A DNA stretch of 34,211 nt from contig JAPKCC010000028.1 in NCBI GenBank assembly GCA_028823105.1, positions 1 to 34,211 of the forward strand. The letters are read 5' to 3'. This DNA is from Phycisphaerales bacterium. Lineage in GTDB: Bacteria > Planctomycetota > Phycisphaerae > Phycisphaerales > SM1A02. The position numbers and the translations under genes are program-made. The notes under the pieces are model-generated. The model worked only from the letters and a program-made list of their open reading frames with translations. It did no database searches and had not been told where the DNA came from. Shown piece by piece: positions 8,524-15,663 of the stretch. Numbering within the stretch: position 1 is the stretch's first letter; the number at the start of each line of letters is the position of its first letter.

Positions 8524-8529
8524 TATACT
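8524..8529 (+). promoter_or_regulatory. Possible -10 element of tRNA-Ala
   Basis: TATACT, a near-consensus -10 hexamer, ends 36 bp before the mature tRNA 5' end. A start near 8536 would leave a 30-nt 5' leader for RNase P. No good -35 lies at 17 bp spacing. Confidence 0.45.
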
Positions 8530-8565
8530 GGGCCCCCCACCGACGACCGCCAAGTCGGTATCTGC

Positions 8566-8638
8566 GGGGCCGTAGCTCAATTGGGAGAGCGCCTCGGTCG
8601 CATCGAGGAGGTTGTCGGTTCGATCCCGATCGGCTCCA
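8566..8638 (+). tRNA. tRNA-Ala, anticodon CGC
   Basis: A full cloverleaf of 73 nt. Acceptor GGGGCCG pairs with CGGCTCC (one G-U). The D arm is GCTC/GAGC. The anticodon stem CCTCG/CGAGG holds loop GTCGCAT with CGC at 8599-8601. The variable loop is AGGTT, the T arm GTCGG-TTCGATC-CCGAT, and the discriminator base is A. CCA is not encoded. It reads GCG codons, which are common in these genes. Confidence 0.96.
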
Positions 8639-8650
8639 TTCACCCGCACG

Positions 8651-8689
8651 CCCTCTTCACCCGTTTCCGGGCGAAGAGGGTTTTCTTTT
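8651..8689 (+). terminator. Rho-independent terminator of tRNA-Ala
   Basis: CCCTCTTC (8651-8658) pairs with GAAGAGGG (8673-8680), and an inner CCCG/CGGG continues the stem after one mismatch. TTTTCTTTT follows. It begins 12 nt after the tRNA. Confidence 0.92.
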
Positions 8690-8700
8690 ATGCCACCCGC

Positions 8701-8768
8701 TGAACGATGCATTGACGTGAACGATGCATTGACGTGAACGATGCATTGACGTGAACGATCAATTGACG
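8701..8768. repeat. 17-bp tandem repeat, four units
   Basis: Three perfect copies of TGAACGATGCATTGACG (8701-8717, 8718-8734, 8735-8751) and a fourth with two changes (8752-8768). Each perfect unit contains the palindrome ATGCAT. The units abut without spacers, so this is not a CRISPR array. It starts shortly after the terminator of tRNA-Ala. Confidence 0.93.
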
Positions 8769-8994
8769 AACGCGATTGGCGAGGTCCGCCGACGACTCGT
8801 CATCTTGAACTTCTTGGAGCGCCGATCGGTCCCTCAGGAGAATCTTAAATATCTCTTGAATCTTCGGTTGGATTTCAATACCTTTGCGCGATTGCCTCGG
8901 GTTGACGGCTTGGTCCACAATCACAGAGAGAGACAGATGGCTGCGTACTTTCAAGATCCCGAACGAGAGAGATCGGGGAGAATCGTGAACTGGT

Positions 8995-9039
8995 GATTCA
9001 TGCGAATCATGCGAATCATGTGATTCATGCGATTCGCGA
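8995..9039. repeat. 9-bp tandem repeat, five units
   Basis: Units GATTCATGC, GAATCATGC, GAATCATGT, GATTCATGC and the decayed GATTCGCGA. Members are near-palindromic (GATTCATG / GAATCATG). The array closes the AT-richer island on its right side. Confidence 0.85.
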
Positions 9040-9061
9040 TGGACGATCGAAATCTCCCTGA

Positions 9062-9095
9062 ATGACGCCCGGTGCTCGCACCGGGCGTCATTTTC
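9062..9095 (+). terminator. Strong Rho-independent terminator
   Basis: A perfect 13-bp stem, ATGACGCCCGGTG (9062-9074) with CACCGGGCGTCAT (9079-9091), carries a CTCG tetraloop and is followed by TTTTC. The U-tract is on the plus strand. No established plus-strand gene lies directly upstream, so it marks either an unrecognised transcript in 8690-9061 or a fail-safe after the tRNA. Confidence 0.85.
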
Positions 9096-9150
9096 TACTC
9101 AGACGCTCGGTCACGATGAAGGACGGCCTTGCCTCCCAGACTCGACGCAG

Positions 9151-9156
9151 TAGCAT
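9151..9156 (+). promoter_or_regulatory. -10 TAGCAT before the ThuA gene
   Basis: TAGCAT ends 7 nt before the ATG at 9164. TTGCCT (9129-9134) lies 16 bp upstream as a fair -35. If used, the transcript would begin at or next to the start codon. Confidence 0.45.
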
Positions 9157-9163
9157 CCACTCC

Positions 9164-10045
9164 ATGAACACCACTTTCTCAATCCGCTCGTGGTTCCATC
9201 GCTCCTCGCGAGCGATCACCCCGATTCTGGCATGTCTCACGTCGGCGGCCTTGCTGCTGGCCTTCGCGGAGTCGGTGGGACAGGATCCACCGACCCCTCC
9301 GACGCCGCTGGACTCACCGCCGAGGAAGGCCGCCGAGCGACCTCGCGTGCTCGTCTTCTCGAAGACCGCCGGATTCCGACACGGCTCGATCCCAACCGGC
9401 ATCAAGACCATGGTCGAACTGGGAAAGGAACATGGATTCGACGTCGTCACGACCGAGGACGCTGCACGTTTCAACGAAAAAGACCTCCGGCCGCTCTCGT
9501 GCGTCGTCTTTCTGAACACCACCGGCGACGTTCTCAATGATGCTCAGCAGAAGCACTTCGAGACGTTCATTCGAAACGGCGGCGGATATGTGGGCGTCCA
9601 TAGTGCCGCCGACACGGAGTACGACTGGCCCTGGTACGGCCAACTGGTCGGGGCGTGGTTCAAGACGCATCCACGCATCCAGCCCGCCAAGATCAACGTC
9701 GAGGATCGAACGTTTCCCGCGACGAGCATGCTTCCGCCGGTCTGGGATCGCACCGACGAGTGGTACGTCTACCGCGACAACCCACGACCGAACGTCAAGG
9801 TTCTGATGAGTCTCGACGAGACCAGTTATGAGGGCGGTGGAATGAACGGCGACCACCCCACGAGCTGGTATCACGACTTCGATGGAGGGCGGGCGTTCTA
9901 CACGGGTGGTGGACATACCAACGAGTCGTACGCCGAGCCGCTCTTCCGGAAGCACCTCACCGGGGCCATCATGTGGGCGTCGGGGAAGGTGGCCGCCCCG
10001 ACGAAGCCGGAATCGACCCGTCCAACGAAGACCGAAAACCCTTGA
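9164..10045 (+). CDS. Secreted ThuA-domain protein
   Basis: A 293-residue protein with an N-terminal export signal (basic start, hydrophobic core ILACLTSAALLLAFA at about residues 21-35) followed by a ThuA-like domain, which has the class I glutamine-amidotransferase-like fold. Characteristic stretches are VLVFSKTAGFRHGSI, GGGYVGVHSAADTEYDWPWY, LVGAWFKTHP and the C-terminal FYTGGGHTNESYAEPLFRKH. ThuA proteins are linked to sugar utilisation. Planctomycete secreted members are numerous and mostly uncharacterised, so the substrate is unknown. The start at 9164 is preferred because it gives a normal signal peptide; an ATG at 9116 is possible. No SD. A 3D-domain secreted protein gene lies 62 bp downstream. 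Confidence 0.88.
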   Translation: MNTTFSIRSWFHRSSRAITPILACLTSAALLLAFAESVGQDPPTPPTPLDSPPRKAAERPRVLVFSKTAGFRHGSIPTGIKTMVELGKEHGFDVVTTEDAARFNEKDLRPLSCVVFLNTTGDVLNDAQQKHFETFIRNGGGYVGVHSAADTEYDWPWYGQLVGAWFKTHPRIQPAKINVEDRTFPATSMLPPVWDRTDEWYVYRDNPRPNVKVLMSLDETSYEGGGMNGDHPTSWYHDFDGGRAFYTGGGHTNESYAEPLFRKHLTGAIMWASGKVAAPTKPESTRPTKTENP

Positions 10046-10085
10046 TCCTCTGAACCCAGTGAACCCATGCTCTCCTTGAACCCCT
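10043..10085. repeat. Decayed 9-bp repeat (TGAACCC units)
   Basis: TGATCCTCT overlapping the ThuA stop, then TGAACCCAG, TGAACCCAT, an 8-bp spacer and TGAACCCCT. It fills much of the 62-bp gap before the next gene and looks like a degenerate relative of the other 9-bp arrays. A similar trace (TTGAACCCA, TTGATCCAA) lies at about 3717-3740. Confidence 0.5.
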
Positions 10086-10107
10086 GCACCGACGGATCCA
10101 GAACACC

Positions 10108-10620
10108 ATGAAACACCTTCCACTCACCGTCCTGTCCGGAGTCGTGGTCACCGCCGTGGTGCTCGGGTTCATCTTCCTCGGTAGCCCCGGATCGACCGAA
10201 GCGGCGGCCAACGAGAATCATCCCAACACCGGCCCGGCCACTCGAACCATCGAAAAACACGCCGAGCATGGTGATCGACACTCGATGTGGGTGACCGCGA
10301 CCGCCTACTGCAGCCGCCCCGAAGAGACGGATGGCGATCCCTTCATCGCCGCCTGGAGCGACCGTCTGAACCCGAAGGTGAAATCGATCGCGGTCAGCCG
10401 AGACCTGCTCGACGAGGGCCTCCAACACCGCACCAAGGTCTGGATCGAAGACGATGGCGTCGAGACAGGCCCCTACCTCGTGCTCGACAAGATGAACAAG
10501 CGATGGAAGCATCGGATCGACGTGTATTTCGGCCTCAACCTAAAAGGGGCTCTCCAGTTCGGAAAGAAGCGAGTTCGAATCTTCTGGAAGACCGAATCGA
10601 CTTCGAAGCCCTCGTCCTGA
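10108..10620 (+). CDS. Secreted 3D-domain protein (double-psi beta-barrel type)
   Basis: A 170-residue protein with an N-terminal hydrophobic signal or anchor (about residues 5-25). The C-terminal half (about 60-160) matches the 3D (Asp-Asp-Asp) domain found in cell-wall lytic enzymes. Supporting stretches are WVTATAYCSR, SIAVSRDLL, and LVLDKMNKRWKHRIDVYF with its paired aspartates, then GKKRVRIFW. In related proteins (MltA, YabE-like) this barrel handles peptidoglycan. Activity here is inferred from fold only. There is no SD and no TANNNT near the ATG at 10108, so it is probably co-transcribed with the ThuA gene. mutS starts 68 bp downstream. Confidence 0.72.
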   Translation: MKHLPLTVLSGVVVTAVVLGFIFLGSPGSTEAAANENHPNTGPATRTIEKHAEHGDRHSMWVTATAYCSRPEETDGDPFIAAWSDRLNPKVKSIAVSRDLLDEGLQHRTKVWIEDDGVETGPYLVLDKMNKRWKHRIDVYFGLNLKGALQFGKKRVRIFWKTESTSKPSS

Positions 10621-10676
10621 GCATCCAATCATGTCGGTCCGACAGGTTGTCCACGATCGATGAGGAACCCTCCGCA

Positions 10677-10682
10677 TAGACT
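10677..10682 (+). promoter_or_regulatory. -10 TAGACT before mutS
   Basis: TAGACT ends 6 nt before the GTG at 10689, and there is no SD. It matches the TANNNT-near-start pattern and suggests a leaderless mutS transcript. No -35 is apparent at 17 bp. Confidence 0.4.
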
Positions 10683-10688
10683 CCTTGG

Positions 10689-13379
10689 GTGACTTCCACA
10701 CCCGTCCAAGACAGCCCGGGACTCCCGGACGCCTATCGTGGCTCCCAATGGGAAACCCCCGCGATGCGTCAGTTCACGCGCTTCAAGACGGCGCATCCGG
10801 ACTGCCTGCTGTTCTTTCGAATGGGCGACTTCTATGAGCTCTTCGGTCCCGACGCAGAGGCGGCGCACCGACTGCTCGGCATCACCCTGACGCAACGGAC
10901 CAAGGGCATGCCCATGGCCGGGGTTCCGCACCATGCCGCGGAGAATTATCTTCGAAGACTTGTCGAGCAGGGCGTTCGAGTCGCGGTCTGCGATCAGGTC
11001 CAAGATCCCAAGGATGCGAAGGGGGTGGTCGATCGAGCGGTCACCCGCGTCCTCACGCCGGGCACGCTGGTCGATGAGACGCTGCTCGAAGCCGGCCGCG
11101 AAAATTTGGTGGCCGCAGTGGCACCGGGACCAGATGATCGGATGGCCATCGCGATCGCGGAACTCTCGACCGGGGCGTTCACGTTGCAGAGTTGCGACCG
11201 GGGCGATCTCGCCGACGCCCTCGCGAGATACGCGCCGAGCGAACTCCTGATTCCGGATCCAGGTGATCTGTCCGAGGACGACGCCGTCGACCCGGGACTC
11301 GCCGAGATGATCGGCGCGGTGGTCACCCATCGTCCCGGCTGGAACTTCGCGATCGACGAAGGCGAAAGAGTGCTGCGGGAGCACTACCGAGTTGCGAGTC
11401 TCGAGGCCTTCGGACTGCCGCCCGGCGATCTTGCCTGCGCCGCCGCGGGAGGCCTTCTTCGATACCTCCTGGAGACGCAGGCTGCCGAGGGAGTCGAACG
11501 ACCGCTTCCCCACCTGCGACCACCCCGCCACCGCGATGAAGATCGAAGCATGCGCCTCGACCTCGCGACGCTTCGAAGTCTTGAGATCGAGCGTACCAGT
11601 CGCAGCGGGGAAATCGCTGGCTCGTTGCTCTCGGTCTTCCCCCACTGCCGGACTGCCATGGGCCGACGCTCCCTGCGACGTCGACTCTGCTGGCCGCTGC
11701 TTGATGCCGACGAGATTCGAATCCGGCACCGCGCCGTCGGCGGGCTGATCGAGGATCGTGATGCCGCCGAGAAGGTCCGGCACGCGATCACCGGCGTCAA
11801 TGACGTGGCGCGGATCGCCGGCCGCATCGCGGTCGGACGAGCCACCCCTCGCGACGTCGTCGCACTCGGCGGAAGCGTCATCGCCGCCGGACCGCTGATC
11901 GATCTGCTGGCCGCTCGTCCCGCATTCGCCGCTGCCCATGAACAACTCGATGCGGCGGTGGCCCGACTCTCCCCCCTTGCGGAACGGATCGACCGAACCT
12001 GCATCGAACACGCCCCGACTCATCTTCGCGATGGCGGCCTCATTCGCGATGGTCTTGATCCGGTCCTCGACGAAGCCCGCTCCCTCGAGCGTGACGCGAA
12101 CGAGTGGCTCGCGATCTATCAGGCGAAGATCATCGAGGAGACCGGAATCGGGGCCCTGAAGGTCGGATTCAATCGCGTGTTCGGGTACTACATCGAGGTC
12201 AGCAAGGCCAACGACGCGAAGATGCCGGCGAACTTTGTCCGAAAGCAGACGCTCAAAAACGCCGAACGCTACATCACCGACGAGTTGAAGACCTTCGAGG
12301 ACAAGGTGCTCACCGCAGGCGCCCGGGCCATCGAACGAGAGAAACGGATCTTCGCCGAACTCTGTCTCGCCATCTCGGAAGCCGTCGAACCGATCGCGGC
12401 CTTTGGTGACGCGATCGCGGAGATCGACTGCACCGCTTGCCTCGCGGAGACGGCCTACCGCCTCGGCTGGGTCCTGCCGGAGATGGAAAACTCCGCGGTG
12501 CTCGAGTTGACCGAAGCACGCCACCCGGTGCTCGACTCCTCGATGCGGGATCGCTTCGTCCCGAACGACTGCGCCCTGGGAACCCCCGAGCAGACATCGA
12601 CGCTTGCACTCATCACCGGTCCCAATATGGCCGGCAAGAGCACCTACATCCGTCAGACCGCACTGGTGGTGCTCCTCGCGCAGGCTGGGTCGTTTGTTCC
12701 CGCCACCCGCGCCCGGATCGGGGTGGTGGATCGAATCTTCACTCGGATCGGCGCCAGTGACGAACTGCATGCCGGGCGATCGACGTTCATGGTCGAGATG
12801 ACCGAGACCGCGAACATCCTGCACCATGCCACGGATCGAAGCCTCGTGGTGCTCGACGAGATTGGTCGAGGCACCAGCACCCTCGACGGACTGAGCCTCG
12901 CTTGGGCGATTACCGAGCATCTCGCGGAACGCGGCGCCCGGACCCTCTTCGCGACCCACTACCACGAACTGACGTCGATTCCCGATCGGTTGCCGACGGT
13001 CACCAACCTTCACGTCTCGGTTCGAGAGTGGCAGGACAGCATCGTGTTTCTGCATCGAATCCAACCCGGCCGCACCAATCAGAGCTACGGGATCCACGTC
13101 GCCGAACTCGCCGGCCTGCCGGTCGCGGCGATCGAACGGGCCAGAGAACTGCTTGCCACGCTCGAGGTCCGCGAAGGCGACACTGCCGCGAAGGCTGCGG
13201 CAATCTCCTCCGCGCCCGTCATCCCGCCCTCCGAACAGATGTCGTTGTTCACCGAGTTCCTGCCCCATCCCGCGATCGAGGAACTTCAATCGCTTGATCT
13301 CGATGCCATGACGCCGCTCGAGGCCTTCGATCGACTCCGGGCACTCGCGGCGAAGACGCGTGGTGCCAGCGATGCCTGA
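10689..13379 (+). CDS. mutS: DNA mismatch repair ATPase MutS
   Basis: Recognises mispaired and unpaired bases and recruits the repair machinery; 896 residues, full length. The mismatch-binding Phe-X-Glu context is present at the N-terminus (FFRMGDFYELF), followed by connector, core and clamp domains. The ATPase has Walker A near 642 (GPNMAGKST) and Walker B near 718 (LVVLDEIGRGTST), then FATHYHELT. The C-terminal region carries the SYGIHVAELAGLP helix-turn-helix part. I use the GTG at 10689; the next in-frame ATG lies well inside the conserved start. Its stop overlaps the start of a TlpA-like gene by 8 bp, so the two are probably co-transcribed. No mutL is in the window. Confidence 0.98.
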   Translation: MTSTPVQDSPGLPDAYRGSQWETPAMRQFTRFKTAHPDCLLFFRMGDFYELFGPDAEAAHRLLGITLTQRTKGMPMAGVPHHAAENYLRRLVEQGVRVAVCDQVQDPKDAKGVVDRAVTRVLTPGTLVDETLLEAGRENLVAAVAPGPDDRMAIAIAELSTGAFTLQSCDRGDLADALARYAPSELLIPDPGDLSEDDAVDPGLAEMIGAVVTHRPGWNFAIDEGERVLREHYRVASLEAFGLPPGDLACAAAGGLLRYLLETQAAEGVERPLPHLRPPRHRDEDRSMRLDLATLRSLEIERTSRSGEIAGSLLSVFPHCRTAMGRRSLRRRLCWPLLDADEIRIRHRAVGGLIEDRDAAEKVRHAITGVNDVARIAGRIAVGRATPRDVVALGGSVIAAGPLIDLLAARPAFAAAHEQLDAAVARLSPLAERIDRTCIEHAPTHLRDGGLIRDGLDPVLDEARSLERDANEWLAIYQAKIIEETGIGALKVGFNRVFGYYIEVSKANDAKMPANFVRKQTLKNAERYITDELKTFEDKVLTAGARAIEREKRIFAELCLAISEAVEPIAAFGDAIAEIDCTACLAETAYRLGWVLPEMENSAVLELTEARHPVLDSSMRDRFVPNDCALGTPEQTSTLALITGPNMAGKSTYIRQTALVVLLAQAGSFVPATRARIGVVDRIFTRIGASDELHAGRSTFMVEMTETANILHHATDRSLVVLDEIGRGTSTLDGLSLAWAITEHLAERGARTLFATHYHELTSIPDRLPTVTNLHVSVREWQDSIVFLHRIQPGRTNQSYGIHVAELAGLPVAAIERARELLATLEVREGDTAAKAAAISSAPVIPPSEQMSLFTEFLPHPAIEELQSLDLDAMTPLEAFDRLRALAAKTRGASDA

Positions 13380-14136
13380 TCCAGCCCCCCCGATCGCAAC
13401 GGACGCCCGACCACCCAAAGCAAGTCCCGCGGGCCGATTCGCGGCGATGCTGGCACTGTTCTCGTTGCCACTTTCGCTCTTTGGAATCGGCGGCATCCTT
13501 GGCTTGATCGCCATCGCCATCGCGAGCCGAGCCAACGTCCGAGACGCCAACCAGAAACAAGCATTCGCCACCGTCATCATCGGTTTCTTTGCGGTCCTTC
13601 TCGGCGGCATCGTCGCGAGTAGTTGGCTCATTGGACCGGGTCGCTACGAACCACCATCGGTGATCGGTATGACTCAGACCGGCCGAGTGACCACCCTCGA
13701 TGATGGTCCCTTCGAACTCGCCAGCGGCGACGGACGCGTGACCCTCGTCGATGTCTGGGCGACCTGGTGCGCCCCCTGCATCGCGTCGATCCCCATGCTT
13801 GAAGCGATCCATCGCGACCTCGGGGACGAAGTTCGGGTCATCGGAATCTCCAGCGAATCGGAACGGACCGTCCGCGGCTGGCTGGAGCGACGACACACGG
13901 AAGTTCGTTCCGGCACCCTGGCCGCCTCGGCCCTTCCGACGTACCCAATGGCCACCGGAGGCCAAACCCTCCCGGATCTGGTCCGCGCGACCCAGGCGTA
14001 TCCAACCATGTACCTGCTCGGCCCCGACGGAAACGTTCGACAGCAGCTGGTCGGCATGCACGATCTCCCGACGATCCTCGCGGCGATTCGTGCCTCATCA
14101 CTCGAACCGGGCGACGCGGCAGCAGAAGGCCGCTGA
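13372..14136 (+). CDS. Membrane-anchored TlpA/ResA-like thioredoxin
   Basis: A 254-residue protein with two N-terminal membrane helices (about 23-52 and 65-88) and an extracytoplasmic thioredoxin-fold domain. The redox motif is WATWCAPC, with cysteines at 133 and 136. The cis-proline region (ALPTYPMAT) and a later YPTMYLL strand fit the family. Such proteins reduce or exchange disulfides outside the cytoplasm, for example in cytochrome c maturation, but no target is encoded nearby. The two-helix module (GGILGLIAIAIASRA) resembles DUF4190-type anchors. The ATG at 13372 lies inside the end of mutS. The next gene downstream encodes a paralogue without the active-site cysteines. Confidence 0.87.
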   Translation: MPDPAPPIATDARPPKASPAGRFAAMLALFSLPLSLFGIGGILGLIAIAIASRANVRDANQKQAFATVIIGFFAVLLGGIVASSWLIGPGRYEPPSVIGMTQTGRVTTLDDGPFELASGDGRVTLVDVWATWCAPCIASIPMLEAIHRDLGDEVRVIGISSESERTVRGWLERRHTEVRSGTLAASALPTYPMATGGQTLPDLVRATQAYPTMYLLGPDGNVRQQLVGMHDLPTILAAIRASSLEPGDAAAEGR

Positions 14137-14240
14137 GGTCCGAACCGCGAACGCCCGTGCGATCTTCGAGGACCGAGGACTCAGAAACCCGCTGAGGCGT
14201 GCCCAAGGGCCGCTCCACCACCGGATCCGCCCCGCATGTT

Positions 14241-14246
14241 TAAGAT
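14241..14246 (+). promoter_or_regulatory. -10 TAAGAT before the cysteine-less thioredoxin-like gene
   Basis: TAAGAT ends 6 nt before the ATG at 14253, and no SD is present. This is consistent with a leaderless transcript. No -35 match was seen. Confidence 0.4.
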
Positions 14247-14252
14247 CGAAAC

Positions 14253-15650
14253 ATGCACCTTCTTCGAATCGTGACGCTCGGCGTGCTCATTCTCGCCTTC
14301 CTCCCGACCGGCTGTGGGTACGGAGGAAGCGGAGTGGCGCCGACGCCTCCGCGCCTCCTCGGAACCATCCAGACCGCGACGCTGAAGGCCACCGACCAAG
14401 GGGAAGTCGAGCTGGCGTCCGGCGATGATCGAATCACTCTTCTTCTGGTCTGGGCGACGTATGCGCCGGACTCAGTTTCGATGCTCTCGACGCTCGAAGC
14501 GCTGCACCGGGACCACCCCGGGAAGATCCGGGCCGTCGCCGCGTCGATCCAGTGGGCGCAGACGGTGATTCCGTGGCTCGAGAGTCGGCGCCAGGCGGTC
14601 GAAGCCGGCGACCTGACATCGATCGAGGCACCGACCTATCCGGTGGTGACCTCGGAGGGCGCGTCGGTCGAACTCATCGACTGGGCGGATCGGCCGACGC
14701 TGTGGTTTCTCTCGGGAGACGGTCTCGTGCTCGATCGCCTCGACGGACTTCAGGACGCGGCGACGATTCTCGCGAGGGTCGAAGCGCTTCGCGCCGCATC
14801 CGACGCGTCCGCGGACGCGATCGAAAAAGTCGACTCGGTACCTTCCCCCCTCGGCGGTTGCGTGATCGAACGGCGGGATGGAGAGGTGCCGTCAGATCTC
14901 CGACTTCACACCGAAATCCTCCGCGATGATCGCTACGCGCCATTCACAAAACACCTGATCTCGGGTGGGGTCATCTTCATCGCGACCGACGACGTCGAGG
15001 ATTCCTTCCTGACCGCGGTCGGCGATCTGCACGCGGCGATGTTCGATCCCATGGCGCCCGGGATCGATCGCGGCCTGCAGGATGCCGTGCTGACATCAAT
15101 GTTCCAGGCACGAACCGCAATTCCGATGTGGAAAGGTGAAGAGCCTGACTTCCCGCGGGAAGAAGACTGGGAGATCTTCGATCGCCTTACGGATCGCCTC
15201 TCAATCTGCGATGCGATCTTCGAACTGGACCCCCGCGATCGCGACGGCCAGCCGATGGAGGTCGTCGAACATCTGCTCCACCATCTCAATATGGTCGGAC
15301 TCCACGAGGTGTTCCCGGATGAGTGGGGAATCACCACCGAGTCGACCCTGCATCGTTCGATGCAGCAGGCACTCGACGAAGCGTGGTACGTCGTCGATTA
15401 TCTCGACGAATTCGACGACGAGGAGGAGGCCCAGCGGGTGCTTCTCCAAGAGTATTCCTACTGGGTCATCTCGACCGAATGGGATCTCCAACGCCCGTTC
15501 GGCCCCGATGCGGAGAACGGCGAATGGAATCTCTCGAACCCCGAACGGTTCCGGACGCTGCAACCCGAACTCCACGAGGCATTCGATCGAACGATCCCGA
15601 GCGTACTCACGCCGCCGAACCGTGCCGCACTCGCCGCCTTCGCCGAGTGA
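14253..15650 (+). CDS. Secreted protein: redox-dead thioredoxin-like domain plus unknown C-terminal domain
   Basis: 465 residues. The N-terminal signal (about 1-20) ends in PTGC, so it may be a lipoprotein, though the lipobox is weak. Residues about 36-195 align clearly with the TlpA-like protein encoded just upstream: LVWATYAPDSVSMLSTLEALHRD against DVWATWCAPCIASIPMLEAIHRD, then a shared WLESRR/WLERRH and APTYPVVT/LPTYPMAT. Both active-site cysteines are replaced (Ala71, Ser74), so disulfide chemistry is excluded. Residues about 205-465 form a second domain that I cannot assign. It is acidic and rich in aromatic residues, and includes EHLLHHLNMVGLHEVFPDEW, a cluster of Glu and His that could bind metal. 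The pair looks like a local duplication followed by fusion and neofunctionalisation. Confidence 0.75.
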   Translation: MHLLRIVTLGVLILAFLPTGCGYGGSGVAPTPPRLLGTIQTATLKATDQGEVELASGDDRITLLLVWATYAPDSVSMLSTLEALHRDHPGKIRAVAASIQWAQTVIPWLESRRQAVEAGDLTSIEAPTYPVVTSEGASVELIDWADRPTLWFLSGDGLVLDRLDGLQDAATILARVEALRAASDASADAIEKVDSVPSPLGGCVIERRDGEVPSDLRLHTEILRDDRYAPFTKHLISGGVIFIATDDVEDSFLTAVGDLHAAMFDPMAPGIDRGLQDAVLTSMFQARTAIPMWKGEEPDFPREEDWEIFDRLTDRLSICDAIFELDPRDRDGQPMEVVEHLLHHLNMVGLHEVFPDEWGITTESTLHRSMQQALDEAWYVVDYLDEFDDEEEAQRVLLQEYSYWVISTEWDLQRPFGPDAENGEWNLSNPERFRTLQPELHEAFDRTIPSVLTPPNRAALAAFAE

Positions 15651-15663
15651 GCGCCGACAAACG

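Larger units (their letters stand above)
8690..9061. other. AT-richer island without a convincing gene, flanked by repeat arrays
   Basis: The stretch between the tRNA terminator and the hairpin at 9062 has a base and codon make-up unlike its neighbours. A plus-strand frame (GTG 8751 to TGA 8994-8996, 81 codons) begins in the last unit of the left array and ends at the first unit of the right array. A minus-strand frame (8954 to 8688) covers much of the same ground. Neither product resembles a family I know, and neither has an SD. The plus-strand terminator just beyond favours a plus-strand transcript, either a small gene or a non-coding RNA. A decayed insertion is another possibility. Confidence 0.4.

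Noticed and set aside
8701-8768. Possible CRISPR array from repeated 17-mers
   Set aside because: Units abut directly with no spacers, are too short for CRISPR repeats, and no cas gene is present.
8688-8954. A minus-strand frame of 88 codons in the AT-richer island
   Set aside because: Starts with TTG without SD, runs through the 17-bp array and into the tRNA terminator, and resembles no family I know. The nearby terminator points the other way.
10629-13631. A 1000-codon open frame on the strand opposite mutS
   Set aside because: It lies antisense to a clear, full-length mutS. Such frames are common in GC-rich DNA, and its product shows no domain.
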